Positions 42,501-52,668 of a stretch of 64,000 nucleotides of DNA are shown here, in pieces. Source of the DNA: Macrolepiota albuminosa (taxonomy: Eukaryota > Basidiomycota > Agaricomycetes > Agaricales > Agaricaceae); NCBI GenBank assembly GCA_027475525.1, contig JAMWFC010000012.1, positions 405,831 to 469,830 of the forward strand. Direction: 5' to 3'. Within the stretch, counting starts at the first letter, position 1. Each line of letters starts with the position of its first letter. Under the pieces are notes generated by a model that was given only the letters and a program-made list of their open reading frames with translations, was not told the origin of the DNA and made no database searches. A program made the position numbers and the translations under genes.

Positions 42501-45054
42501 TCAGCAGAATGGTAAGGCTGAGCGATATATACGGACAATTGAGGACACCGCCCAGGCTATGATGGCTTGGTCTGGTCTTCCGATGTCTTTTCTTGGGGAC
42601 GCAATTCTTACTGCTCAGTACCTTCGAAACCGTCTTCCGACTTCCACGCTGCCATCACTTACAACACCATATGAAGTCATGGAGGGCAAAAAGCCAGATC
42701 TTTCACATCTTTGAGTATGGGGTTGCCGGTGCTTCGTACTGTTTCCCACCGAAATTCGTCCCAAAGGTTCAGGTCGGCGATTTGAAGCGATTTTCGTTGG
42801 ATATGACGAAGATCGTTTGGGTTGGAGAGTCCGTGATTTAAATGGAAAATACTTCTTTTCGCGGGATGTTATTTTTGACGAATCGGTTCCTGGACATTTA
42901 CGTCCTCACCAAATTCAGCGTGTCTCGACCCCTCCGCCTCAGTCTTCACCTGTTTCTGAATCCACATCTCCACGACCTGATCAACTTTCACCTCGTTCGA
43001 CCTCTGCTCCGCCTGATTCTTCCCCTGCTTCGGTCTTACCCATGCCTTCTCTATCCGATGCATCCCAACCCACATTCATGCCCCCCTCGACACCGTCATC
43101 CGATCTCATCCCTTGTCGTCCTCGTAGGACTGCCATACCAACGGCCAAAGGTCGCGCATACAATGAAGACATGGCTGTGCATAATGAACGACTTATACGT
43201 CTTCGCGCTGATCGTACTGCGCGGACCTTACTCCCAGATCAAGCCTTGTCAGCGATCAAGGATTTTCATTCTCTAATTACGGCCTCGTCTTTCTCGGACC
43301 ACTCTGCTGGGAGCTATGCACTCGAACTTGCCGTCATTTCGGAATACAAAGCCTTGGCGACTTATGGACCCGATCCCATTCCTTTCAAGACCTCGCGTCC
43401 TTTTGACATTTCCAAACCGCCGGAACATTATAACGAGGCAATTCGACGTCCTGATGCTGAGGTCTGGCATGCAGCTATGCAACGGGAGATGGATAGTCTG
43501 CGTACTCAGGGAGTCTTTCAGATTGCATCTTTGCCACAAGGTCGTAAACCTATTGGTGTCCGGTGGGTTTTTGCTTACAAACTGGATGCTGATGGCGCCA
43601 TTATTCGTGGCAAGGAAAAGGCTCGACTAGTTGCCCAGGGTTTCAGCCAACGTCCGGAGGATTACGGCTCTACCTACGCTCCTGTCGCGAAGTTAACGAG
43701 CATCAGAATCACCCTTGCCTATGCTGCGAAATATGATTTTCATCTCTTTACATTCGACGTTAAGACAGCCTTCTTAAACGCCCCTCTTTCACATGAGGTA
43801 TACTGTAAGCAAGTCCCAGGTTTTCCTGAACCTGATTCATCTTCCTGTTATCGCCTTCTTCGGGCTTTATACGGCCTCAAGCAATCCTCTCACGAGTGGT
43901 ACACTATTCTCCGTCAAGCTCTTGAAGATCTGGGCCTTGTCCGCTGTGAGGTGGATCACGCTGTTTTCTTTGGTCTTTTTGCCGAATCACCCGATTCTAC
44001 GGTCCCAATGCCCTCTGATGGATCGAAACTTTTCATCATCATTTGTGTACACGTTGATGACGGTCTCAACGCCACAAACTCTGTCCCACTTTACCTTTGG
44101 CTCATTCGACGTTTAAATGAACGATTTGAAGTTATTGATTCGGGTCCGACGACACTGTATTTGGGAATTCGAATTGATAGGGATCGACCTCAACGCAAGC
44201 TTTGGCTCTCTCAGAGGGGTTTCATTACGGACTTACTATCAACCTATAACCTCCTTGAGGCCAAATCCACTGCGGTTCCACTTTACCACTCACTCCATTC
44301 CCTTCCGGATCCACCGCCCAATTCCCTTCCTGACATTTCGGACGAGAATCTGAAGCTGCACTATCAACGTTTAGTTGGCTCCATACTTTATCTTAGCCTC
44401 TGCACACGGCCTGATTTGGCTTTCACGGCCATGAGCTTAGGCCAGTATAACTCTTGCCCTACGCGTTCTCATCTTCTCGCTGCTAAGGGAGTTCTTCGTT
44501 ATTTGTCTGGCACGATCGATTTTGCTCTACTGTACAACTTTACGGAACCCGACAACCATCCACCCATACGGCTTTTACTTCCCCGGGGTTGTGGTTTTGT
44601 AGATGCCAATTGGGCATCTGATTCGTCGACCCGCCGTAGCGTTTCTGGTCACGCATTTTTCCTCTATTCTTCTCTAATATCTTGGTCCTCTGTTCGACAA
44701 CGTACAGTGGCTCTCTCATCGACCAAGGCGGAGTATATGTCTATGGCACACGCCATGCGCGAAGCTATCTGGATTTGCTCCCTTCTTACATCGCTCTCGC
44801 TGCCTGTTCCTACACCTTTTCCTCTCATTTGTGATAACAAAAGTGCTATTGACATCGCAAAATCCGATTCTACTACTTCCCGATCCAAACATATCGACAT
44901 CCGCTATCATTTTATTCGCGAACACTTTCAATCTGGTTCCTTTGAACCTACCTGGGTCTCAACCTCCGATATGGTCGCAGATATTCTCACGAAGGCTTTA
45001 CCGCGTATATTGCATGATCGCTTTGTGATTGGCCTTGGCTTGGTTCGCCATTAA
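39532..45054 (+). pseudogene. Copia3 gag-pol, one premature TGA
   Basis: One frame from 39499 to 45054, broken only by TGA at 42712-42714. I prefer the ATG at 39532 (MSNHALDERDV); a weaker ATG lies at 39499. Gag has a long Pro/Ser-rich N-terminus and a knuckle CSNCNMYGHSIESC near 41260. Protease has ILDSGCTTHI near 41560. Integrase has HARLGHPGHD, CIPCILGKRPARP, and catalytic DSCGPF, CSDNAKEF and NGKAERYIRT. RT has FDVKTAFLNAPL and CVHVDDGLNAT. RNase H has VDANWASDSST and LSSTKAEYMS. The TGA stands where relatives have Arg before VWGC; CGA to TGA fits. Readthrough or repair by conversion could make it active. Confidence 0.95.
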
Positions 45055-45114
45055 TTCTTATTTTTCACACTTCTTTACTTTCCACGTCACTTTCCTCCTG
45101 CGGCGATGGGGTTG

Positions 45115-45484
45115 TGTTGGACTAATTCCTATTGGTCACCGCATCCGACCAGTCACGTGACTATTGCCACCTCATTCGTTGTTTGGCTTCTATGCGGCCT
45201 CAGTTGTCTTCATCATTAACGACACGACACTGAGGCTGTAAGTTGGACACTTATTCGTTGGCAATGGCATATACTAATTATTACATTATCGTATAGTTTC
45301 CTCTTTATTCGTATCTAACAGGTACAATAAAAATTAGTTGTCTTCATCATTAACGACACGACACTGAGGCTTTTCCTCTTTATTCGTATCTAACAGGTAC
45401 AATAAAAATTAGTTGTCTTCATCATTAACGACACGACACTGAGGCTTTTCCTCTTTATTCGTATCTAACAGACCCGGGACTACA
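45115..45484 (+). repeat. Copia3 3' LTR
   Basis: 370 bp, identical to 39040-39409, preceded by GGCGATGGGGTTG. Confidence 0.97.
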
Positions 45485-45867
45485 AGAACATAGTGAAAAG
45501 CTTTGAGAAGTTGGAAATAGAGGAGGAAGGACAATATTTTCAGCAGGACAACAACCCAAAACACACCTCCAAACAGGCAACAACCTGGTTTTCTGATAAC
45601 AACATCATTGTGATATCCTGGCCTGCCCAATCCCCTGACCTCAATCCCATTGAACATCTCTGGGTTTACAACAAGCGCAAACTTTTGAAGTATGAGGTAT
45701 CCTCTAAAGGAGTGTATGAGTTGTGGAAGAGAGTGGTTAAGGAGTGGAATAAAATACCATCAGAGGTATGCCAAAGCCTCATAAAGAGCATGCCTAGAAG
45801 GATCAAGGCAGTTATAAAGGCAGATGGAGGCCATACCAAGTACTAGATATGAGAATTGGAGTAAATT

Positions 45868-46080
45868 AGAGTGGGTCAAAAAATTCCAATGATTGAATAT
45901 TTTGTTTGATTTATTGATCAGTGAGTTCTTGTCCAAATCACATGATTTATACGTCATTAGGAAGACAAGATGTAAGTGTATGTCATGTGAATTTATACAA
46001 GTTTTCACTTACATAATTGTTGCACACCATGTGAATCTTTCCAAAAAGACCAAACATTGGGGCAGTTTTTTGAGCCAGTG
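45868..46080 (-). repeat. Tc1/mariner right terminal inverted repeat
   Basis: Inverted copy of 38019-38231, with the inner terminal motif near 45869-45891. Confidence 0.85.
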
Positions 46081-46082
46081 TA

Positions 46083-47149
46083 CAAGTTGACACATGGACT
46101 GTATGGAAAATGAGGTTTCTCTTGCCTGGCCTGCAAATCCTGTATATATTACAGAAAATCCCACACTGATACGATTGTACATGTTGACAATTTTCTCTCT
46201 ATTGCCAGCTCAAAGGAAGAAAATGACTGTTTTAAATCTTGTATGTGCAAAGCATGGATGATATCTGATCTTGGCACCCCGCACTATCTTGTTGGCATAT
46301 CAGTTGAATGGGACCAAGCAAACCATGCTGTGGCACTATCCCAAACCTCTTTCATCAACAAATTAATCTAGCAGTCTGGTCAAAGCACCACACACCCACT
46401 AACTTTACCAATGGAGCTGGGCCTGAAACTCAGATGGCCCAAGCAAGATGCTCAGATCCAAGATGAGAAAGATGATATTGATAGATTGCTATACAGATCC
46501 TTAGTCAGGTGTCTGCTCTACATTGCAATCGCCACATGACCTGACATTGCCTTTGCCATATAACAGCTTTCACAATTCCTTGACAACTACAACAAATTGT
46601 ATTGGACTGCAGGCATATGTCTAGTTTGTTACTTGAAAGAAACAAGAGATCTCAAGCTTTGGGGAATCTGCTATAGTCCTTCAAGGGTCTATAAATGCCA
46701 ACTGAGCAAGCTGTTTGGACACCAGACATAGCACCAGCAGATACACATGGTTGTTGGACACTGGAGCAATATCCTGGTCCATGTCCATGCAAAAACAAAA
46801 GATAGTTGCCACCTTGTCTTGCAAGGCCAAGTATATAGCAGCATATGAGTTGACACAGAAATACATCTGGTTGTGTATACTTACAAAGTCACTCAGATGA
46901 GACTTTATGCAGAAACCAATGACTCTGTTTTGCGACAATAAGGCAGCCATCATGCTATTAGAAGACCCAACTACTCACACATGGGTAAAACACTTCAACA
47001 TTAAATATCATTTCATCTGTGAGCATGCACAGATGGAAAATATCATCATTAAATATGTCAACATTAGAGCCAATGTTGTGGACATGTTTACAAAAGCATT
47101 GCCCAAACCCCTATTTGTCCAACTTTACCAAATGCTCAGGTTATCATAA
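46083..47149 (+). pseudogene. Copia A1 RT end and RNase H, decayed
   Basis: Resumes A1 after the Tc1 element. RT pieces include HVDNFLSIASS (the catalytic DD changed to DN) near 46170 and ISDLGTPHYLVGI. RNase H has GAISWSMSMQKQKIVATLSCKAKYIAA near 46790 and LFCDNKAAIMLLEDP near 46930, and ends VDMFTKALPKP near 47090. Many stops and shifts. Confidence 0.9.
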
Positions 47150-47212
47150 ATAGAAGATGCCATGATTTATGTGTAAGAAGAAGAAATGACAGTGGTTTGT
47201 GGTAAGGAGGAG

Positions 47213-47566
47213 TGTTGGGACATCAGATGTGACAATGTGAAGAGTAAATGAAGAGTAATATCATGAACCATTGTCATCAGTCTGGTGGCCACCGCTGCTT
47301 TGTCTGACATAACCATATAATAGACAGCTAGCATACTGAAGTACTTTCAGTTGGTTTACACACTACTGAGGATACATTATCCACACTTACTATATGCCCA
47401 TATTTATACTAACCACACTTGTACCTAGAATATCAGCTTACTGTGTAATATTCTAGGTACATACAATACAGTTGGTTTACACACTACTGAGGAATATTGG
47501 CTTACTGTGTAATATTCTAAGTGTAGACAACGGTCTACATATTGCTGCACTATTCAAGTTCTAACA
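47213..47566 (+). repeat. Copia A1 3' LTR
   Basis: 354 bp, TGTTGGGACATC to TTCTAACA. Matches the split 5' LTR with scattered differences, unlike the identical LTR pairs of the young elements. Confidence 0.93.
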
Positions 47567-48778
47567 TGTTGTGTATCCAGTAGTGTGAAAGTGTAATAAT
47601 GAGATTGGTGTTCTGAGATCTAGAATAGGTTGCGTTTTTCTGTGCAGCAGACAATGTATGGGAAAAATATCTTTGATTTTTGCTGTTATATGACTCTATT
47701 TGTTCTCATTGCCATTAGCTCTGTCAGGTAAGCATGAGACTAATGTCTTTGCTTTTTGCTGTCGTGTGATACATATCATTCATCTGTACAGTTACTCATG
47801 TAAGCAGAGATGCATGGAAATAATGTCTTTTCTTTTTACCATCATGTAATATGTCCCATTCATGTGTATGGTTACTCAGATGCTGTAGTACTTGGTGTAA
47901 ATATTACTGATAGTTCTGAGGCTTGCTGGTGTAGAGTATGACTTTCAATTCACACTAGCTTGATGATGAATTTGATATATTAATGTTTTGAGTTGCAGTC
48001 CTAATCTTCTGGAATGCAGAGGGTTCTCAACAAACTCCAGCCTAAGCAATTCACTCTCTGGGAATCACCAAGCCTTTGCCTATCAATTGCCTGTCTATTA
48101 TCTACTACACTTGAGCTATTTATACTGTTTTTCTGGTGCACAGACCACTATCTACACATGACTCTTTGTTGTAAACTCCCCAACCTTCAGAACATATTTG
48201 ATAGTCCAATTTCCTTCTTAAGATGCCTGTTTTGGTGCCACCAGTTCCACCATTCAACTTCTTGTTCCATCATTCTTCTGGATGTCTCTGATTGCCACTT
48301 CCCCATTTACTTGAGCTCTATTTAGCACAATCCCATTCATAGATCCTTCTTTCCTCTTTTAGTGCTTCCCTGCATTCCATGCTTCTTTTCTTTCCCCTTT
48401 CAGTCATGTCATTGTCAGATCTGATCTTTGATCCAGATCACTACAATTTGATCCCATTTTGTCACTTCTGCCAGCTTCCATGCTTCCTCTCCTCATTACA
48501 GTGGTTGGACTATTGTTGAGCTGATAGTTTGAGCTGGTCTCTGCCTATTGTTCTGTACTTTTCTGTGTATTTATTGGGATGTTTTGGAGATGTATTTTTG
48601 TTGAGACTACTACCAAGAGGCTTACAGTTTTCAGCCCATAATTAAATGTTTATTTTGACTTCTGGTGCATAGTGTGTCTCTGACTGCTAGTACAGCATCA
48701 TATCAACAGGGAGAAGGTGGGGTCAAGGTCAATTCTATTGAGAGGGTTGCGAGGATTGTGATCAGTGAAGTACTTGTC
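47567..48778. other. Noncoding sequence beyond A1, no gene recognised
   Basis: This would have been continuous with 12594 before A1 inserted. AT-rich, stops in all frames, only short ORFs. It runs from TGTTG (47567) to CAACA (48705), which could be chance or old LTR ends; no matching partner was found. Confidence 0.45.
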
Positions 48779-50260
48779 TCAGGGGGCATGGTAGATCTGG
48801 CTCAGGGTTCCTTTGTTGTTTAAAATCAGTATAGCATTCAGATGTTCAGGAGGGATCATCATGCAATGATTGAACACATTGTGTCCTGTCTTGAATGACT
48901 TTTTGAGGTAGACATTGGGGCATTGGATGAGTATGTTAGGCTTAGCTCCGAGTTGTCCCAGCTGGTACTGGATTGTAAAGTCATATTCTGAGAGGATCTT
49001 GGACCATTGGGCCTGATGCCAACTCAATTGCTTGGTCATGGTAAAGTACTGCAGGTTGTTGTAATCTGAGTAGACCTGAATCCAATGCCGGGCCTCTTCA
49101 AGATAAGCTCACCACTGCTTGAAGGCTTTGATGATGGCAAGAATTTTCTTGTTGTAGATGTTGTAGTTGAGCTCAGCATTGATCATGGACTGGGTATAGA
49201 AGGCAACTGGTCAGGGTTCCCTACTGTTGGGTCCCATCTGCAAGAGAATCCCAGCAATGGTGTAGTTGGAGGTGTTGTACTCTGAGATGATTGGAAGGGC
49301 AGGGTTGTAGTGCCGGAGTATGAGGACAACTGTGAAAGCCTCCTTGAGCAAATTAAAGATGCTCTGGCACTTATTATCCCAGTTCCATGTGATGTCCTTG
49401 CATGTGAGCTGGTTGAGAGGCTTTGTAATACTGGAGTAGTTGTCTATGAACCTCTGGTAGAAGTTAGCAAAACCCAGGAAAGATTGTACTTCCTTGACAT
49501 TCCAGGGTTGCAGCCAGTTGATGATGGCCTCAACTTTGTGGGAGTCTATGCAAATACCGTTTGGGAATACAATGACTCTGAGGTACTCAACCTCTTTGGT
49601 GTGGAATGAGCACTTCTCAGGCTTGGCATGGAGATTGTGCTCCCAGAGGCATTCAAGGACTTGCCAGACATGCTTTTGGTGATCTTCCTTTGAGTTGGAG
49701 TAAATGAGGATGTCATCCAGATAGACGATAACAAAGATGTTTCTCATGTTGTAGAAGATATTGTTCATAAAGTATTGGAACGTGGCAGAGGAGTTAGTTA
49801 TTTTAAAAGGCATTACAAGATACTCAAACAGACCATACTGCATATGGAATGTGGTCTTCCACTTGTGTCCCAGGGCAATGCAGACCTTGCTATAACCAGA
49901 GCAGAGGTTGATCTTTGTGTAGACCTTGGCACTGCAGAGCTGGTCAACCAGGTTGCTAATGAGCAGGAGCAGGTATTGGTTCTTTTTGGTGATCTTATTG
50001 AGTCCTTGGTAGTCAACACAAAGTCGGAGTGAGCCATCCTTCTTTTTGACAAATAGAACTGAAGCTCTAGTGGTGAAAGCCAAGGGGCAGATGAACCCTT
50101 TTCCGAGCATTTTGTCAAGATAGTCCTTGAAGGTGCAAAGTTTGACTTCCAACATGTTGTATACCTTGCCGAAGGGTGGGGAGGACCCTTCTTTGAAATT
50201 AATCACATGATTGTAGGAGCAGTGAGGGGGAATCTCTTTGGCATCTCCTTTAGAGAACAC
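48779..50260 (-). pseudogene. Gypsy D reverse transcriptase and RNase H
   Basis: A 349-codon open segment (50260-49211) holds a clear Ty3/Gypsy RT: VLFVKKKDGSLRLCVDYQGLN, then FEYLVMPFKITNSSATFQ and YLDDILIYS near 49710, followed by the connection with FLGFANFYQRFI near 49470. The RNase H tail is at 49039-48779 (SKILSEYDFTIQYQLGQLGAKPN in part). Small breaks lie between 49040 and 49211. The RT alone is remarkably open for a CpG-depleted copy. Confidence 0.93.
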
Positions 50261-50639
50261 ATCAGCAAATTCATGGTACTCTGGGAGAACTACTTCTTAT
50301 AAGATTTGTTTCTCCATCTTTTTCTCCAGGGGGATATCATCTGCTTGTAGGTGTTCTTCCAGAAGAGAGGGCAAGGTGTGCAACTGGAATGTGGGGGTCT
50401 CTTCCTGCATGAGATGGGCAAAGGGGGTGGCTCCAATAATCTTAATGTTGAGCATCTCTGAGTCAATCAGAGATGTTGGTCTGCAAGTCAGAACAGGAGT
50501 GGCATATGTCTGAGACCGGGTTGGGTAATTTGGCCCCTTGTACTTGTTCTGAGAGATGTTGGAGGGTTGGTCAGGAGCTTTGCAGACTTGGGTAGGTGTT
50601 GGAGGCACAGTTTGGAGTATCAGGCTGAGGGGCATGAGA

Positions 50640-51500
50640 CTGGTTCCAGGGCTTGGGATTTCAGGCATCAGGCCACTTCTGAGGGCCCAGAGATGTACAG
50701 TGGTCATTGAATGGTCCTCAAGTCCTGGTAACATCATGGTGAGTGTCCTCCAGTCAATGTCAGGGTTCATGTCCTGTAGCCAGAGTAGTCCCAACACAAG
50801 TGGGATTGAGTTGTGAAGCCACATGACCAGGAAGTCCAATGTGAATTCAAAACCATTGTCCAGAGTCACATGTCCTGAGTAAGACCTTTTGATGGGGCCA
50901 GAAGAGAAGGGGGTGCCATCAAGCCATTGCAAGTTGAGAAGTTGTTCAAGAAGGTCACAAGGGCATTGCTGACAAAGACTCCAGTGGCTCTGCTGTTGAT
51001 GAGGGCTGATAGTGGTCCTGGGGTGCTATCCAATCTGGTATTGATGACAAAGGATTGTGACAAGCAAGACTGGAGTTTAGAAAGCAGTGTGGCTCCATCT
51101 GGGGAGTCCTTAAAAGTTGGATCAGGGCTTGAGGAGTCGAGAATGTCAAATAGGAGCTGCTGGTTGTTGGTCATCAGTTCTCAATTCAAATGGTGGGTGA
51201 GATGTCACCAGTTGATGTGGAGGTTGGTGTCCTGGAGCCAGAGGTGCAGAGGGGTAGAGTTTGGTTACCAGCATCTGAAGATTGTGAGTTTGTCCATTGG
51301 CAAAGATGATGGGCATACACATGAAATGAGTAATATCTCTAGCAGCGGAGGCATCTCTGTCAAAAAGGCAAAGTCAGATGGGCACTGGAAGTCACTGAGC
51401 AGGTTCTGGGGCAGAGAAGTACCAGGCCTCATTGATAAAGTTGTCGGTGGCACCACTGTTGACAAGGGTGTTGAGGGGGTCTCCAGAGGAGGTAATGCAG
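50640..51500 (-). pseudogene. Gypsy D tandem protease-like domains
   Basis: Two retropepsin-like modules in a row. The first (about 51500-51200) reads LVNSGATDNFINEAW, a MPIIFANGQTH block and LWLQDTNLHINW. The second (about 51090-50640) reads ALINSRATGVFVSNAL and then SIPLVLGLLWLQDMNPDIDW. In both, the catalytic Asp of DSG is Asn (AAC), consistent with GAC to AAC at a CpG. Both are therefore inactive. Stops separate the pieces. Confidence 0.7.
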
Positions 51501-51713
51501 ATTTTTAGGAGAAGGGAGTGCAAAGAGTGGGAGGGTAAGTAAGCTATGAGGGTGTCCTGTGCAAGGGTCATTGCACAAAGGTGAGTGACCAGGGCAAAGA
51601 AGACATCGGAGTCAATTCCACAATTTAGTACATCTTCTGGGTCTAAATTGCTGGGTCATTTTCTGAATACTCATAGGTGGCATCTTCTCCTTTGAAGATC
51701 CAAGTGGCACATC

Positions 51714-52668
51714 CTATAGTTTGTCATTGGGGGCACTCAGAGATGAAGTGGTCTTTCTTACTGCAAAGTATACAGGCACCCTCTCTTCTCCATTGATCCT
51801 GCATGTCCTTTGGAACCTCAATCCAAGGCCATTCCTTCTTCTGGAGCCAGTTAGCCCAGAGGGCCTCTTTGTTCTGTTTGTTGGCAAATTTGGGGTTGTC
51901 TGGGTTTTCCGGGAGTTTGCTGGGAGCTGGGGCATTGCTAGGGTTGTTGACAGCCATGGCAGCATTGAGCTGGGCCTGGGGGCAGGCACCGCTACTGGGG
52001 TTAGCATTAGGGGGGCCACAACTTACCAGGAGGTGGCTGCTTGGGAAAGGGGGTGGACTGGGGTTTCAATTTGTGGGGTTGGAGGGTTCGCTGGAGGACC
52101 AGGATGGGCCTCCTTGTGAGTTCCAGGGAGCCTGGAAGTTTGAGTATTCACTGCAGTCTTCCCAGTAACACTGGTTGATCTGCATGACAAGAGCCTTGTA
52201 TTCATTGTAGGAGGGTTGTTTCAGGGCAAGCTGGAGAATGTTCTTGATGCATTGTGGCAGTGCACAGCAGAGGGCATACTGGAGGGTGCTATAATTCCAA
52301 CCTGTTTTATAAGCTTCCTTCTCAAAATATACAATAAAAATGGTGAAGCATTCTTTGAAATGCATCCAGAGGTTGAAGAGGTTGTCCTTGGCTTCAGCCA
52401 CAGTGTCATAGATTCTGAACTTTCTGATGAACTTGTCAATAAAGGCTTGCCAGCGAGTAAGTGCCAGATTGTTGGGATCCAACTGGATGAGGGCCATGTA
52501 GTGGTTGAAGGCGATTCTCTGGAGATATGAGGTGGCAAAGGCAACCTTGGAGCTGTCAACCTGAAATATGAGTGGCTTCACCTGAAACATATTAAGACAC
52601 TGAGTTAGGAATATATGCCATTTCTGAGGGTCCCAGCCCATAAATATGTTGGGTTTCTGGATGTCCAA
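51714..52668 (-). pseudogene. Gypsy D gag and zinc knuckle
   Basis: The capsid part begins at 52668 with MDIQKPNIFMGWDPQKWHIF and has the helical pattern of fungal Gypsy gag. A separate segment near 51740 has the knuckle CILCSKKDHFISEC. The linker between them contains frameshifts. Confidence 0.85.

Larger units (their letters stand above)
39040..45484 (+). mobile_element. Copia3, full length, nearly intact
   Basis: Identical 370-bp LTRs (39040-39409, 45115-45484) with TGTTGG...ACTACA ends and perfect 5-bp duplication agaac (39035-39039, 45485-45489). It is 6445 bp and inserted in the Tc1 transposase. The PBS is at 39410 and a purine-rich stretch lies before 45115. One in-frame TGA is the only visible lesion. 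Confidence 0.97.
38377..45846 (+). pseudogene. Tc1-type transposase (DD34E), split
   Basis: Exonic sequence is 38377-39039 and 45485-45846. The N-terminus has a helix-turn-helix (SVASLLNEEYSQHQI...GLGKGTVGRIS). The catalytic core shows LWSDEIK (first Asp), QQDNNPKHTS (second Asp) and SPDLNPIEHLW (Glu), with 34 residues between the second Asp and Glu. It would cut and paste the element at TA sites. Lesions are a TAA at 38614-38616 (CAA to TAA fits) and the 6.4-kb Copia3 insertion after residue block ILDEN. A dead copy. Confidence 0.92.
38019..46080 (+). mobile_element. Tc1/mariner transposon, split by Copia3
   Basis: Ends CACTGGCTC...GAGCCAGTG with TA duplications (38017-38018, 46081-46082). 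Terminal inverted repeats of about 213 bp. Without Copia3 it is about 1.6 kb, the usual size for this family. It sits in the RT region of A1. The transposase is inactivated by a stop and by the Copia3 insertion. Confidence 0.95.
12595..47566 (+). mobile_element. Old Copia element A1, host of the whole nest
   Basis: LTRs of 354 bp bound it: the 5' LTR is 12595-12814 plus 14059-14192 (split by Copia B), the 3' LTR 47213-47566. Its own body is 14193-17326, 36714-37140, 37999-38018 and 46083-47212. All other sequence in between is later insertions. The coding pieces line up in order (gag, protease, integrase, RT, RNase H). Nearly all CpG sites are lost compared with Copia A2 at 60850. Flanks cattg and tgttg match at only 3 of 5 bases, as expected for an old target duplication. 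Confidence 0.9.
48779..52668 (-). mobile_element. Gypsy D remnant, integrase lost
   Basis: Gag, zinc knuckle, two protease-like segments, RT and RNase H are in order on the minus strand. The sequence stops after the RNase H/connection region at 48779, with no integrase to the left. CpG-poor. LTRs were not identified. Confidence 0.88.

Noticed and set aside
47567..48705. A 1.1-kb LTR with TGTTG...CAACA ends
   Set aside because: No second copy, PBS or duplication could be found; five-base ends can occur by chance.
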